64,000 nt of DNA from Clavelina lepadiformis (taxonomy: Eukaryota; Chordata; Ascidiacea; Aplousobranchia; Clavelinidae), in the NCBI RefSeq assembly GCF_947623445.1, contig NC_135244.1:21638860-21702859 (forward strand), written 5' to 3'. The notes beneath the pieces are model-generated. The model did no database searches, was not told the DNA's origin, and worked only from the letters and a program-made list of their open reading frames with translations. A program made the position numbers and the translations under genes. Shown in pieces: positions 35,079-47,827 of this stretch (within the stretch, counting starts at the first letter, position 1; the number at the start of each line of letters is the position of its first letter).

Positions 35079-38000
35079 ATGTCTGCGCACGAGAACCTTT
35101 TGGCACCTCTGGAGAAATTTGGCTCGTTTCAAACACGGGTGGTGATAGTAGCGTACTTAACTGCAATTGTAGTAGGACCAAATATTTGGATGACCGTCTT
35201 CGTGGTTTATACACCGCCCCATCGATGCTACATTCCGGAGCTGGATGACGGCAACAAGACGTCGTGAGTTTTAAAAGAATGTTTTTAAATACGGCGTTGT
35301 GTTTGCTATAGTCGTGGATATACGTTGTTTTGTCGCACGTTCTATTGCACGAGAAATGCAATTTTACTAAAACTGAATACAGAGTTGCAAGCATCAAAGC
35401 GAAATGTCGTAGCAATTGTTTTGCCTTTATTTTTCCTTAACCGCGTTTCCGCTTTAATATTCCACTTGGCTTACCACAGCGACCGCAAAATAAAAAATAT
35501 TAAGGTTATCCGTGAGATTGAATGAAAGTTATTATAACCTGTAAGTATGAATGCTACCTCACTTTGTGTATGAATGCTACCTCTCTGTATGTTGTACGTG
35601 CGTCGGTTGGTTGTTGGTACGACCCTGCGGCGATTCCGGATACTTGCGTAATTAATTCGGCTTCGCTGAATCCGCTGTGCCGGAAAACATTGCAACAGAA
35701 GCTGCAGCAAAGCATAATAACGTAAGATGATATTGTTTTGAAATACCTAAGTGTTGCAATAAGCACAACGAGTGCTGCAATATACATCTTTATTTAATAC
35801 GACGAAATGTCTGACATATTCCGCACCAACTTCAGACCCTCATCAGAGTAAAATGAATAGAATGGGATTTGAACACGGCGTGATGGTAAAAACCGGTTAA
35901 CTTCGTTTCAAAACAACAATGATAGGCTTCAAGACTGAATAATGGGCGATAATAATTGACGGACAAAGCAAAGAAACAGTGCGACATGATATGTAAAGTC
36001 TTGCATGTTGAGGCACAGGGAGCACAGCACTATAATGCACAATAGGTCACGAGATAAACAATTTAGGCAACAGTTACTAAGCCAAGTGGTCATGTGAAAT
36101 TTTCAGTAAAATAATGTACCATTTTCAATTGCTTGTTTATTGAGACTGGAGGTATCTTGTTTGACTAATAGGCCTCGTTCATTTTACTCTCGTAATCATT
36201 TTTGCATATTTTCAGTATTTGAAAGTTGTTAATGTTGCTGGGTTTCCAACCATTGCACTGGTTAATATGGCTGATATAATATAGTTTATGTTTAATTGCG
36301 TGGGTGCAGCTACTCCAGTCAAAGAATGGCCATAAAATGTAGTTTTACGTGTGAAGGTAAGGTTCGTATGAAACAGGGTCGTGAATTGGTTCACCAAAGT
36401 TGAGCGTAAAAGAGTAGACACACGAAACTTAATGTTAAAATGATTGGAATCGACTGTTAAATAACAATTAAATGAAGTAAATAATAACAGTAACACACAG
36501 CAGAAGAAACGGCATGCACAGCAGCAACGTTGCCTTTCCATGCAGCAGGGTGTTTCCGGATTGTTTGTTGTGAAATGTGAATATCGGTAAATCACACTAT
36601 TGCACCCATGAGCATAATTTGTTGTACTGTTTCAGTTATAAATTTTATCTTACCGGGCCGATTATGATTTATTATCACAATTAAAAGTTTACCAAGTGAC
36701 CACGCATGCAAATTTCACATGGGCAAAGTTTCGCGAGAGTGCAGCTGCAAGGGAACCATTTCTCACAATGTTTTTTTGAAATATAGTTTATTAGTATGCG
36801 TGCATTTTTATTTCCGGTTGTTATTTATGTTGAATTTTAAACAATCTATCAATCCATCTTCAATCTACACAACCTACAAATTTTCAAAAGTGAGAGTTTT
36901 TTACCGGATTTTTACTGCAATTCAGGTCAAACTTCCTTTTTGAGTGTTAAGTGCGACAAATTGTTAGTTTGATAATCACGCGCCTTGATTCCTAGACGTT
37001 AAACCAAGCGAAAATATACTTTGGCATTGGCAATGCTCTTGTACGCCATCTTGCTCTGAGGTTGGCTTAATTGTCAGCTACAATATAGTTGTTGTTGCCA
37101 AATTTAGTTTTATACGTCATCGAAAACTTACCAGTTTAAAATGTATAGGCTACATATTTCACACGTTTTTAGTTTGGTTGATTTGTCCATTGTAGCGAAG
37201 TGGATTATGTTGTTGTTCCAAGTAACCTGTCCAATAGCTCGGTAGCAAGGTACATCCCCGTTGTCGATGGAAATCTACAAAAGCCGGAATGGAGTTCATG
37301 TACTCGCTACAACGAATCAACCACGGCAGGTCACAACAAGACGGTCACTATTTGTAAACTGTGTATGCTTTAGTCTATGCGTTTTTGTAGCAAATAACCA
37401 CTTATACCATATCTCTTTGTCGGGTTGTGTTTGATGATATGTGACAACAAGTTTCCTTAAATGAACCATCTTTTGCAGGTCAAGGTAATGTCGGTGTCGT
37501 TAGTTGTGACAGAGGATGGAAATATATGACAGAAGAAAATGTAATAACTGCTGTGAGCGAAGTAAGTGGCTCACTCTTTTCACTGACAACACTCAGTCAC
37601 TTCGAAAAAGTTTCGGGAACCGTTACTAAATTCTCTGGATTTTATTGCAATATTATAACAATCAAGAAAAAATAACCAAATCCTATATGCTTAATTGCAA
37701 TAGTACATTGCCAGTTGGGAAACCTCTACATTTCCTTGGCAGAGGTAAATAACTTAACTAAATGTGTTTCTTGTTGTCCAGTTTGATCTGGTTTGTGATA
37801 AGTCATGGCTTGCACCTCTGGTTCCATCTTGTTTGATGTTTGGTCTGATGGCCGGGTCTTTTCTCGGGGGCATTTTGGCGGACAGGTGGGAAACCTAAGA
37901 AGCTTCGTTCTGCATACATATACACCATAGGAATTAATGCAGTAATTCATACATTACACAACGCAAAGATTTGGCAGAAAAAAGGTTTTACTGGGTGCCC

Positions 38001-40006
38001 TGGTGATCATGTGTGCCAGCTTGTCTATTTCTGCCTTTACTCCATCCTGGATCGGGTTGCACGTCCTCACCTTTTTTATCGGGCTAGGTGGCATTGCCCG
38101 AACTTCTATTCTTACTATTCTGCGTATGTTAACATCTTACTGTTGATATTTTGTAGATTAAATAACTTTTTGTAATAATTTGATAAGAATATTTTCTCAC
38201 ACACGACGGTATCGACTGTCAGCAAATTTTAGTATGACTAGTACTAAATCTTGGCCTTATCTTAGCAGACATTTCGCATCAATTGCTGACATGTGTACAT
38301 CGCCTACTAATACACCTGATTTGTAATTAAGATACAAATAGTTATCTATATCTTTGGCAGTGAGTGAAATTACGCCGAATAAAATTCGCTACAAAGTTAC
38401 CGTTGCACACATCTTGGTGATGGCGGTTGGAAGCTGTATGCTGCCTCTAATGGCGTTTCTTTTGCCTAACTGGAGACACCTCTATGGCGCAGTGGGCTTG
38501 TTGCATTTTCTAGTGCTGTTTCCGTCTTTCATGTAAGTAACGCTTTTCGTAATTAAACGCAGCTTGAATGGGTGGCCAGTTTATAGCAATCTATTTTAAA
38601 GTAGAACTTTGTAAATTTTAAAGAGTTTTCGAAGAATCTCCGCGATGGCTGTTGGAAAACGGCAAACTCGATGAAGCGAGGAATTTACTGCAAAAAATCG
38701 CAAAAATTAACAATGTTAAACTTGATGAAGCGAAGCTACTGGAACTAGGACGCGACAGAGAAACCAGAGTCAACGTACCCGATAACGCAATAATTCATTT
38801 CACTATCAATGCAATGTGTTGTTTACATTTAAGTATTAAATATGAATTTGAGTTACTTAACGATGTTTTCATAACTTACGCATTAACAGCATCTTCTATC
38901 GACAGCAGGAAGCTGAAAAGAAGCAGAGCGGAAGAAGAAAGCTCTCATACCTCGACCTCGTCCGGGTGCCATTCTTGCGAAGAAGAATAATCATTCTCTC
39001 CATAGCATGGTAAGGTAACAACATGGCATTTCCGCGTATTTTAAAAGGAAAATTTGTGCAAAAAGAATTTAGGGTTAAGTTTACCTTCGCGAGTTCTACC
39101 CAACAGGGAACTTTGAATTCATTCTTATACTTGCCTCAGGTTGGCTGTTAACGTGTCATACTACGGCGTATCGCTAGCCGCGAACAATCTTGGGGGGAAC
39201 CGCTACCTCACTTTCTTCGCGTTGGTTTCAGTCGAGCTGCCAGGCCATATTCTCTCCTACTTTACGATACGAAAATTAGGCAGCCGAGTGGCGTTCATGA
39301 TTTTCTCTTCAGTGTGCGGCGTCTTTATTCTGGCCGTACCCCTTTTACAAACTGGTATGATTCAAACTAAATGGATTTTATGTCTTACAATATACAGCAC
39401 TTCAACTGCCACACTGCTCATTTAAACAAAGTATAAGTATAACAGAGCACAATATATGTTAATGTAATTTCTATAACTTATTAAGTCGACGATAATGCTG
39501 TTATTGTGAGCAATGTGATCGGAAAACTTTTGGCAACTGGCAACTTTTCCCTGTTGTACGCATTCACTGGAGAATTATTTCCAACTCTTTTGAGAAGCCA
39601 GTCGTACAGTGTTTGTTCTGTTGTCTCAAGACCTTCAAGTGTGTTGGTGCCCTTCCTCTTGTACGTAGGTATACAAGTTTCTTGTTGAACACTTCGTTGA
39701 GTAAAAGGTTTACGCACGGAAGAAATAAATTCAGTTGTTATGTTTATTGTTTTTTTTTGTATTTGAAGGGGAATTGTATCACCCCATCATTCCGTACTCG
39801 GTGATGGGAGCAATCGTCATTGGTGCCGCTGTAGGAATGTTCTTTTTGCCGGAAACCAAATCACAGCCAATGCCGGATACTATGGAAGATGCAAAATTAC
39901 AAAACAGGTGAACAGCTACAACTAAATTACTCTTATAACATCGAGGTATGATGTTAATGCAGTTTTGTTATCTTTTTACAGATTCATCTCAAAAGTTAGA
40001 TGTTGA
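35079..40006 (+). CDS. SLC22-type organic ion transporter, copy B, 12 exons, 549 aa
   Basis: Exons are 35079-35263, 37196-37329, 37479-37561, 37782-37885, 37969-38123, 38361-38532, 38624-38774, 38906-39009, 39140-39354, 39486-39668, 39769-39907 and 39982-40006. Exon lengths are identical to copy A and the frame is open throughout. All SLC22 landmarks are kept: a glycosylatable loop, FDLVCD, DRFGR, ESPRWL, GELFPT and LPET. The sequon after exon 1 reads NKT. Intron 2 is only about 150 bp because it lacks the AT-rich block seen in A, C and D. The exon 2 donor is GTCACA, weaker than the GTGAGA of copy A. Likely a plasma-membrane carrier of organic ions or zwitterions; substrate unknown. Confidence 0.92.
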
Positions 40007-40319
40007 GAAGACGTTAGAAGTCATTTCACAAGAAATTAAGAACCGTATTACGCGTTTAATTTAGACAACATCCTATCTTCATACGATGTTGTCCAAAGTT
40101 TGTCAAAGGCCTTGTTTTGTGAAAAGTTTACAAAGCAGCAAAACATCGCAAAGCAAACTCAAAATTTACAATCAAATTGTTATGACTGTTTATACTAAAG
40201 TTTAGACATTGGGGTACATGGGGCAAAGATTGTTTTGCGGTCTCCTGAACCCAGTGACGAATACGTTTAGGCTCTCGTGAAGATAATGTATTATATGCAG
40301 GATATTTCTTTTTACACGA

Positions 40320-40430
40320 TATTTGATATTATATATATATTGTGATATGATATTAGGATATTGTGATATGATATTATATATTGTGATATGATTTTATATA
40401 TTGTGATATGATATTATATATTTCATATTG
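40320..40430. repeat. AT-rich minisatellite downstream of copy B
   Basis: Same 20-22 bp unit and almost the same array as at 30160-30275. Confidence 0.8.
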
Positions 40431-41102
40431 ATACACGAATGTACGATATTTCTTTTTTGCTTACAGCTGTTGCGTAATACCAAAAAACACTAAAATTAGA
40501 CGACTTGCTGGCTTTAGTGGACACAAAAGTGTCACTTTTTTGTTAGCTGTAAAAAGTAGTCCGTTGTGAAAAAGTTAAAATGAGGCCGTGGTTGGCTGGA
40601 GCTGTTAAAGTACGAGGAAGATTGTAACAGTGTTTTGTTACAAACTGGTTTGGATTAGACTGCCCGAAGCAGACGATTTTAAGCCTAAACAACCACTTAG
40701 TCTTCACCAGCGCTATGCGTTTGACACCATACTCCCATACTCAAAGGTCGTTGAAAAAACTTTCGATAGAAATAAAAAAATAGATGAAAAATGTCAAATA
40801 TTACTAAATAAATTTATTGCTTTTATGGATTTTCCAAGATTGTTTTTTTTGTGTTCGTATGCAAGTGTACCATGTAAGTAAGCAACTCTATTGCCTTGTA
40901 CAGAGTTGAGATTTTCGTTCGAAGATTTGCTAAGTTCAGTTTCATCCGCACATATATATCCACAATTGACTAAACGTCATACTGTGCCAAATGACGTGAC
41001 GAGGTACACGGCACATGTTGACATAAAGGCATTTCAAGAAATCGCTAACAATTAGCATCTTTATTGTTCAATAAACCTCGATTGATAACTAGCAGACAAT
41101 TT

Positions 41103-41383
41103 TCAAACCGAACCATAATAGCACCAGGGCACTCGGTCCGACTGCGAAGGTGCCCAGCAACAAAGCCTGTGGTAGATGCAGTCAATCTCAATAATGCCTG
41201 GGTAGCCACATTCCCTTCTGTATGGTTCCTATATAATTAAAATTCGCAGACGTAACAGAATCCAAGAGATACGGGTAAGTTAGTGCAGTAGTGCACTATA
41301 CATTAGTTGCAGATATTGAATACGGAATACGGAATACCCGCAGTCAACTCTTAAGGAACATCTATCACAGCTGGAACACTCGG
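41103..41383 (-). pseudogene. Antisense trefoil relic in unit B
   Basis: Same structure as in unit A. 41383 down to about 41330 matches the start of exon 4 of the gene at 49276, and 41228-41103 matches its exon 7 with acceptor and stop (TGA, as in the parent). The trefoil reading is intact (ECGYPGIIEIDC to PWCYYGSV). The shared internal deletion shows that the relic predates the A/B split. Confidence 0.85.
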
Positions 41384-42811
41384 CTGAGTAGGAAATAGTG
41401 AGTTGAAAACCTGTACTAGACTTACAGTTGAGTAACCTAATAAGTTTATATAAAGTTATTTAAATTTTACCAGTCTGTGGCAAATTACAGTGTTATATTA
41501 CAGTTGCTATATTACATATTATATTATATTACAGTGTTATACAATAGGCCTACCACATTATCTTTGTTTATTACAATACTGTATTGGATGATGTACCTGT
41601 ATGTTTTTTATAACACAATAAGTACATGATTAAATGTAGTAGGCAAACTATTCCTCTGTTGCATATTTATATACATACATATAGATCTAGGCTAGCTGGT
41701 TAAGCTTTTCAATATGCTCTTTTGCAGTACCGCCTACGGCACCTTCTTCGTTCTGACATAGATAATTAGGCCTAGGTAATACCCGAAAATACTGGTTCTT
41801 TTATAAAAATTGGCTAAACCCATCAAAATACACAATTTTACACCCATAAAACTTCTTTTTTTTGGAATACTTAATACTGCACCTTAACCTAACCCGACTA
41901 CTCGTCTTTAAATAAGATACAAACCTGACTGCCCGAGACGACTTCCTAAACCAGGTTTCAGGTTTCATTCCTGTTATTTTACTGGTTGCCAAACCTCGAA
42001 CGAAACCTGATTTTTAATCGTTCACACATGCGACTAACGTGATTCCTGGTCGGGAAACCCGCACAGTATGAACGCACATTTTTAGCGAGTGTGAACGCAC
42101 GCGGAGCGACCACCAGGAACAGAACCTAGTTGTCTTTCCCTTATATGAACGCAGTCTTAGTCTTACTCCTCAGTTAAAGTTGAAAATGGTACTAGCTTGA
42201 CGGCATCCGTTAGATATGTTGTCGTGTGATGTTACCATTTATACTTTACCATTTAAAACTACAAAAAAGATTGATTGAAATTGTTGTTTGCCGCTGAAGT
42301 TTACAAAGTATCATTTGTAACGTCATGATTAAACAAGTATAACTGGAAAATAAAATCGAAACTAAAGTTTTGTCTTCTTTTTTGCATTTTGTATTTTTCC
42401 ATATGCAATTCCTAGTGTAAAATGTTTCTTATCAACCGAATCAAAAGGAATTTTTCGTATGTTTAGTATCAGATAAGTGTAGTCTTTTTATGTCATGGGT
42501 AAACGAAGAAATTTTGTTAATGTCGAGTTTGGGTAGAGCCTGTAAGATACTTTACCAGTACAGTCTACTCCATTATAGCTTATAGCGTTGTTTAGGGTGT
42601 AATGAATATTGCAAATCAGTTTTACGTTTCAAGATTGTCTATAAAGTACGCCTTTGAAAACTATAAGCCTATTGTAGGAGATATAGGCTACTAGTAGATT
42701 CATGTTATTGGGACCGGACAATTGCACAGGCTTAAAAATTTGCGATATTCTTTTTCATAAGCAACGTCTACTTTGTTCTTTGGCGAAGCTAGGTTAACGA
42801 CAAGTTCTTAT

Positions 42812-44297
42812 ATTTTCTAAGGCTCAGCATTACCCGCCGAATTTTTCACAGTAGACGCCATATTTGCAACGTATTTCCGGCGATATAATTTTCCAAACAC
42901 TGCATCTCTTCATGGTTTTTTGTCCAGATTGTTTAGCTGCAATATCGTGCTAATAACTACCTACCGATGCTTGTTAGAAACGGAATGTTGAGTGAACATA
43001 TTTAATTTTCTGGAGAAAGGCTTTTGTAATATCGTATTAAAGGATTTACGTTAAAACGTCATCAGGGATCATGTTGTGTTTTCCTGCAATTATACACAGA
43101 AAGTAACGTGAGACAACCATCTTATATTTGCCATTTACATGTCGCTTTCTGGTGGAGATGTAGTGCCTTTAGTACCAGTTTAAAGTTTAAAACAGGGAGA
43201 TTGTAAATATTCATTCCAAGGGTTAAAGTGAGTATCAAAAATCCCCTGATAAGCTATGACTGTTATAATATATGCCCTACAAAAAGCTAATAGCTCCATC
43301 ACTTCTTGTAAAAACGATGTCACGTTTCGTCTAAGTTTCACAGCTTGAAGGGGCCTTATCGAAAAGTCGATTTCGTCTGGTAGTTTTGACAATCATTTGA
43401 CAAGGTTAGGCTATATTGAGAAGGCAGAAAAATAGATGTGTGATATTATCCTCTTACCGTAGACATTATGACTTCTGCTGAATTGACGGCTTAAGTTTAT
43501 CGTAAGCACTTGACAAGTAAGACTGCTTGATATGCTGCTGTAAGCAGTAAAAAGAACCTAACCAAAATGGTAGATATACGTCCGATCAAGGAATAGTTTG
43601 CATTCAAGGCGTAAATCAATGAAAACATACACCTAACTACATTTACGTATTGGCAAGTGAAGCTTAATATCTTGCTGTGGTTTCTTTAGTGCTACAGGGC
43701 TATTCTTTCAAGTGACAGCTTAAGTTAATCAGCTATCTAGCTACGACAATAACTAATTTTACATGCAACTGAAACAATCCGTTGTGGTGGTCAATTGTAA
43801 GTAACTATACGAGGCTAAGTGTTTGCAGCCTGAGGTTAAGTTGCAAGTAACGAGCTCAAGTAGGTAGAGGTCATGCTGTGCCAAGCAAGCTAAAACTTAT
43901 CGGCATTCACGTGCAATTCAATCGTGCTCAAAGAATACGTTTCCTCACTTTCGCTTTGACAAAGCCTATAATTCAAGAAAACGTAACATAGGCTATGCCG
44001 CTATGGCCTACAACTGCTGACGGATTAGACAAAGCCTAATGTAGGTTAGTAAGTTAGTCATGCATGACGGAGTTGAGGGTATGACAAGGGTAAGGTCAAG
44101 CTGTATAGAAAGATATAGTGTCTTGCTTGCTGGATGTTTGAGTGCTTCTCAGTTCTCACAACACCTTTCCTGTTTTCTCACAGTTTGCTCTCACGTTCTG
44201 TACCGGTACTAGGCTATTCTAATAAAAACAAAGTCGGGTTATTTTTGTAAAACAAGAATGTTTTACATTGTAGATTAGCAATGCTACTGTAAGTGAA
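42812..44297 (+). repeat. 5' flanking part of duplication unit C
   Basis: Counterpart of about 23165-24653 and 33720-35078. The first 0.7 kb of the unit is missing because of the breakpoint at 42812. Confidence 0.75.
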
Positions 44298-47200
44298 ATG
44301 TCTGCGCACGAGAACCTTTTGGCACCTCTGGAGAAATTTGGCTCGTTTCAAACACGGGTGGTGATAGTAGCGTACTTAACTGCAATTGTAGCAGGATCAA
44401 ATATTTGGATGACTGTCTTTGTAGTTTATACACCGCCCCATCGATGCTTCATTCCGGAGCTGGATTACGGCAACAACACGTCGTAAGTTTTAAAATATTT
44501 TTTTAAATTACGGCGTTGTGTTTGCTATAGTGTTGGATATACGTTGTTTTATTACGCGTTCTATTACACCTGCTTGCACCACATCGCAAATGGTGAAGAT
44601 TTCTATCAACGTGTATTCATTGTCACAAGTCAAGCCAAAATAAATTTTGGCATTAGCAATATTCTTTTACGCCATCTTGCTCTGAGGTTGACTTACCAGC
44701 TGCAATGTAGTTGCTGATGTAATTGTTAGTTTTATACGTCATCGAAAACTCATCTGCTTAAAATGTTTACATATTTCACACGCTTTTTGTCTGGTTGATT
44801 TGTCCATTGTAGGGAAGTGGATTATGTTGTTGTACCAAGTAACCTGTCCAATAGCTCGTTAGCAAGGTACATCCCCGTTGTCGATGAAAATCTACAAAAC
44901 CCGGAATGGAGTTCATGCACTCGCTACAACGAATCCACTTGGGCAGGTGACAAGAAGAAGATCATTGTTTGTAAATTGTGTATATTTTAGTCAAAGCGTT
45001 TTTGTAGCAAATCCCCACCAGGTTAACAGAACTAGAATCGCCAGGACATTTTCTTTCCTCATGGCAGCGGATATTTATTTTACTAAAACATTTGCAAAGC
45101 TCATGTTTAATGTCTGTGATAATATTTATATTTACACGTATTTATTTATACTTTTATGCTATATAGTTACTTGTATTAATAATTTATACATTGTATTTGT
45201 GTACGTTTATATTTATGCATATATACTGTGTATTGTATTATGTATATATCATTTATATATCATCATTTTCATTATCATTTCTTTATAAATCTTTCTTGCA
45301 GGTCATGGTAATGTCAGTGTCGTTAGTTGTGACAGAGGATGGAAATACATGACAGGAGAAAATGTAATAACTGCTGTGAGCGAAGTAAGTGGCTCACACT
45401 TTTCACTGACAACACTCACTCACTTCGAACAAGTTTCGGGAACCGTAACTGATATATGAGTTTAAATTCTCGGGATTTTACCGCAATATTAACAACCAAG
45501 AAATAGTAACCAAATCGTGTGCTTTATTGCAGTAGTACATTGCCAGTTGGGAAACCTCTACATTTCCTTGGCAGAGTTAAATAACTTAACCAAATGTGTT
45601 TCTTATTGTCTAGTTTGATCTGGTTTGTGATAAGTCATGGCTTGCATCTCTGGTTCCATCTTGCTTGATGTTTGGTCTGATGGCCGGGTCTTTTCTCGGG
45701 GGCATTTTGGCCGACAGGTGGGAAACCTAAGAAGCTTCGCTCTGCATAAATATACACCATAGGAATAAATGCAGTAATTCATACATTACACAACGAAAAG
45801 GTCTGGCAGAAAAAAGGTTCTACTGGGTGCCCTGGTGATCATGTGTGCCAGCTTGTCTATTTCTGCCTTTACTCCATCCTGGATCGGGTTACATGTCTTC
45901 ACCTTTTTTATCGGGCTTGGTGACGTTGCCCGAACATCTATTCTTACTATTCTGCGTATGTTAACATCATACTGTTGATATTTTGTAGATTAAATAACTT
46001 TTTGTAATAATTTGATAAGAATATTTTCTCACACACGACGGTATCGACTGTCAGCAACATTTCTGTGTGACTGTAAATGCTGGCAGACGTTTCACATGAA
46101 TCGTTGACAGGCGCATATCGCCTGCTAATACACCTGACTTGCAATTAAGATGTAAATTGTAATTTATATCTTTGGCAGTGAGTGAAATTACGCCGAATAA
46201 AATTCGCTACAAAGTTACCGTTGCACACATCTTGGTGATGGCGGTTGGAAGCTGTATGCTGCCTCTAATGGCGTATCTTTTGCCTAACTGGAGGCACCTG
46301 TATGGTGCAGTGGGCTTATTGCATTTTCTAGTATTGTTTCCATTTTTCATGTAAGTAACGCTTTTCGTTATTAAACACAGCCGGAATGGGTGGCCAGTTT
46401 GTAGCAGTTCATTTTAAAATAAAACTTTTAAAATTTTAAAGAGTTATTGAAGAATCTCCGCGATGGCTGCTAGAAAACGGCAAACTCGATGAAGCGAGGA
46501 ATTTACTCCAAAAAATTGCAAAAATTAACAATGTTAAACTTGATGAAACGAAGCTACTGGAACTAGGACGCGACAGAGCAACCAGAGTGAACGTACGCGA
46601 TGACGCAATAATACATTCCGTTATCAATGCAATGTGTTGTTTACATTTAAGTATTAAATATGAATTTGAGTTAGTTGACGATTTTTTCATAACTTACGCA
46701 TTAACAGCATCTTCTATCGACAGCAGGAACCTGAAAAGAAGCAGAGCGGAAGAAGAAAGCTCTCGTACCTCGACCTCGTCCGGGTGCCATTTTTGCGAAG
46801 AAGAATTATCATTCTCTCCATAGCATGGTAAGGTAACAACATGGTATATCTGCGTATTTTAAAAGAAAAATTTGTGCGAAAAGAATTTAAGGTTAAACTT
46901 ACCTCCGCGAGTTCTGCCCAACAGCGAACTTTGAATTCATTCTTATACTTGCCTCAGGTTGGCGGTTAACGTGTCATTCTACGGCGTATCGCTGAACGCG
47001 AACAACCTTGGGGGAAACCGCTACCTCACTTTCTTCGCGTTGGTTTCAGTCGAGCTGCCAGGCCATATTCTCTCCTACTTTACGATACGAAAATTAGGCA
47101 GCCGAGTGGCGTTCATGATTTTCTCTTCAGTGTGCGGCGTCTTTATTCTGGCCGTACCCCTATTACAAACTGGTATGATTCAAACTAAATGGATTTTATG

Positions 47201-47827
47201 TCTTACGAGATACAGCACTTCAACTGCCACATTGCTCTATTAAACACAGTTCAAGTATAACGAAGCACAATATATAGTTAATGTAATTTCTATAACTTAT
47301 TAAGTCGACGATACTGCTGCTATTGTGAGCAATGTGATCGGAAAACTTTTTGCAACTGGCACCTTTTCCCTGTTGTACGCCTTCACCGGAGAATTATTTC
47401 CAACGCTTTTGAGAAGCCAGTCATACGGTGTTTGCTCTTCTGTTTCAAGAGTTTCCGCTGTGTTGGTGCCCTTCCTCCTATACCTTGGTATACACTTTGC
47501 TTATTGAACACTTCGTTGAGTAAAAGAGTTAAGCTCGGAAGAAATAAATTCAGTTGTTATTTTTATTGTTTTTTTTTTTGTATTTGAAGGGGTATTGTAT
47601 CACCCCATCATCCCGTACTCGGTGATGGGAGCAATTGTCGTTGGTGCCGCCGTAGGAATGTTCTTTTTGCCGGAGACCAAATCACAGCCAATGCCGGATA
47701 CTATGGAAGATGCAAAATTGCAAAACAGGTGAGCAGCTTTAATTAAATTACTCTTATAACATCCAGGTATGATGTTAATGCAGTTTTGTTATCTTTTTAC
47801 AGATTCATCTCAAAAGTTAAATGTTGA
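44298..47827 (+). CDS. SLC22-type organic ion transporter, copy C, 12 exons, 549 aa
   Basis: Exons are 44298-44482, 44813-44946, 45302-45384, 45614-45717, 45801-45955, 46179-46350, 46442-46592, 46724-46827, 46958-47172, 47305-47487, 47590-47728 and 47803-47827. Lengths match copy A exactly and there is no internal stop. The MFS loop motif DRFGR reads DRSGR here. GELYHP reads GVLYHP, and VFEESPRWL reads VIEESPRWL. Intron 1 is only 330 bp against about 1.8-2.2 kb in the others, through an internal deletion near 44612. It is the most diverged of the three tandem copies at conserved positions, so its function may have shifted; this is inference. Confidence 0.91.

Larger units (their letters stand above)
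40007..42811 (+). repeat. 3' flanking part of duplication unit B
   Basis: Near-identical counterpart of 29839-32765 without the MITE. An 83-codon frame at 40630-40881 is broken in unit A and in reverse unit D and is probably chance. It ends at about 42812, where sequence of the 5' flanking repeat begins abruptly. Confidence 0.8.

Noticed and set aside
40630-40881. 83-codon frame downstream of copy B
   Set aside because: The same sequence is shifted or broken in unit A and in reverse unit D, so it is not maintained as coding.
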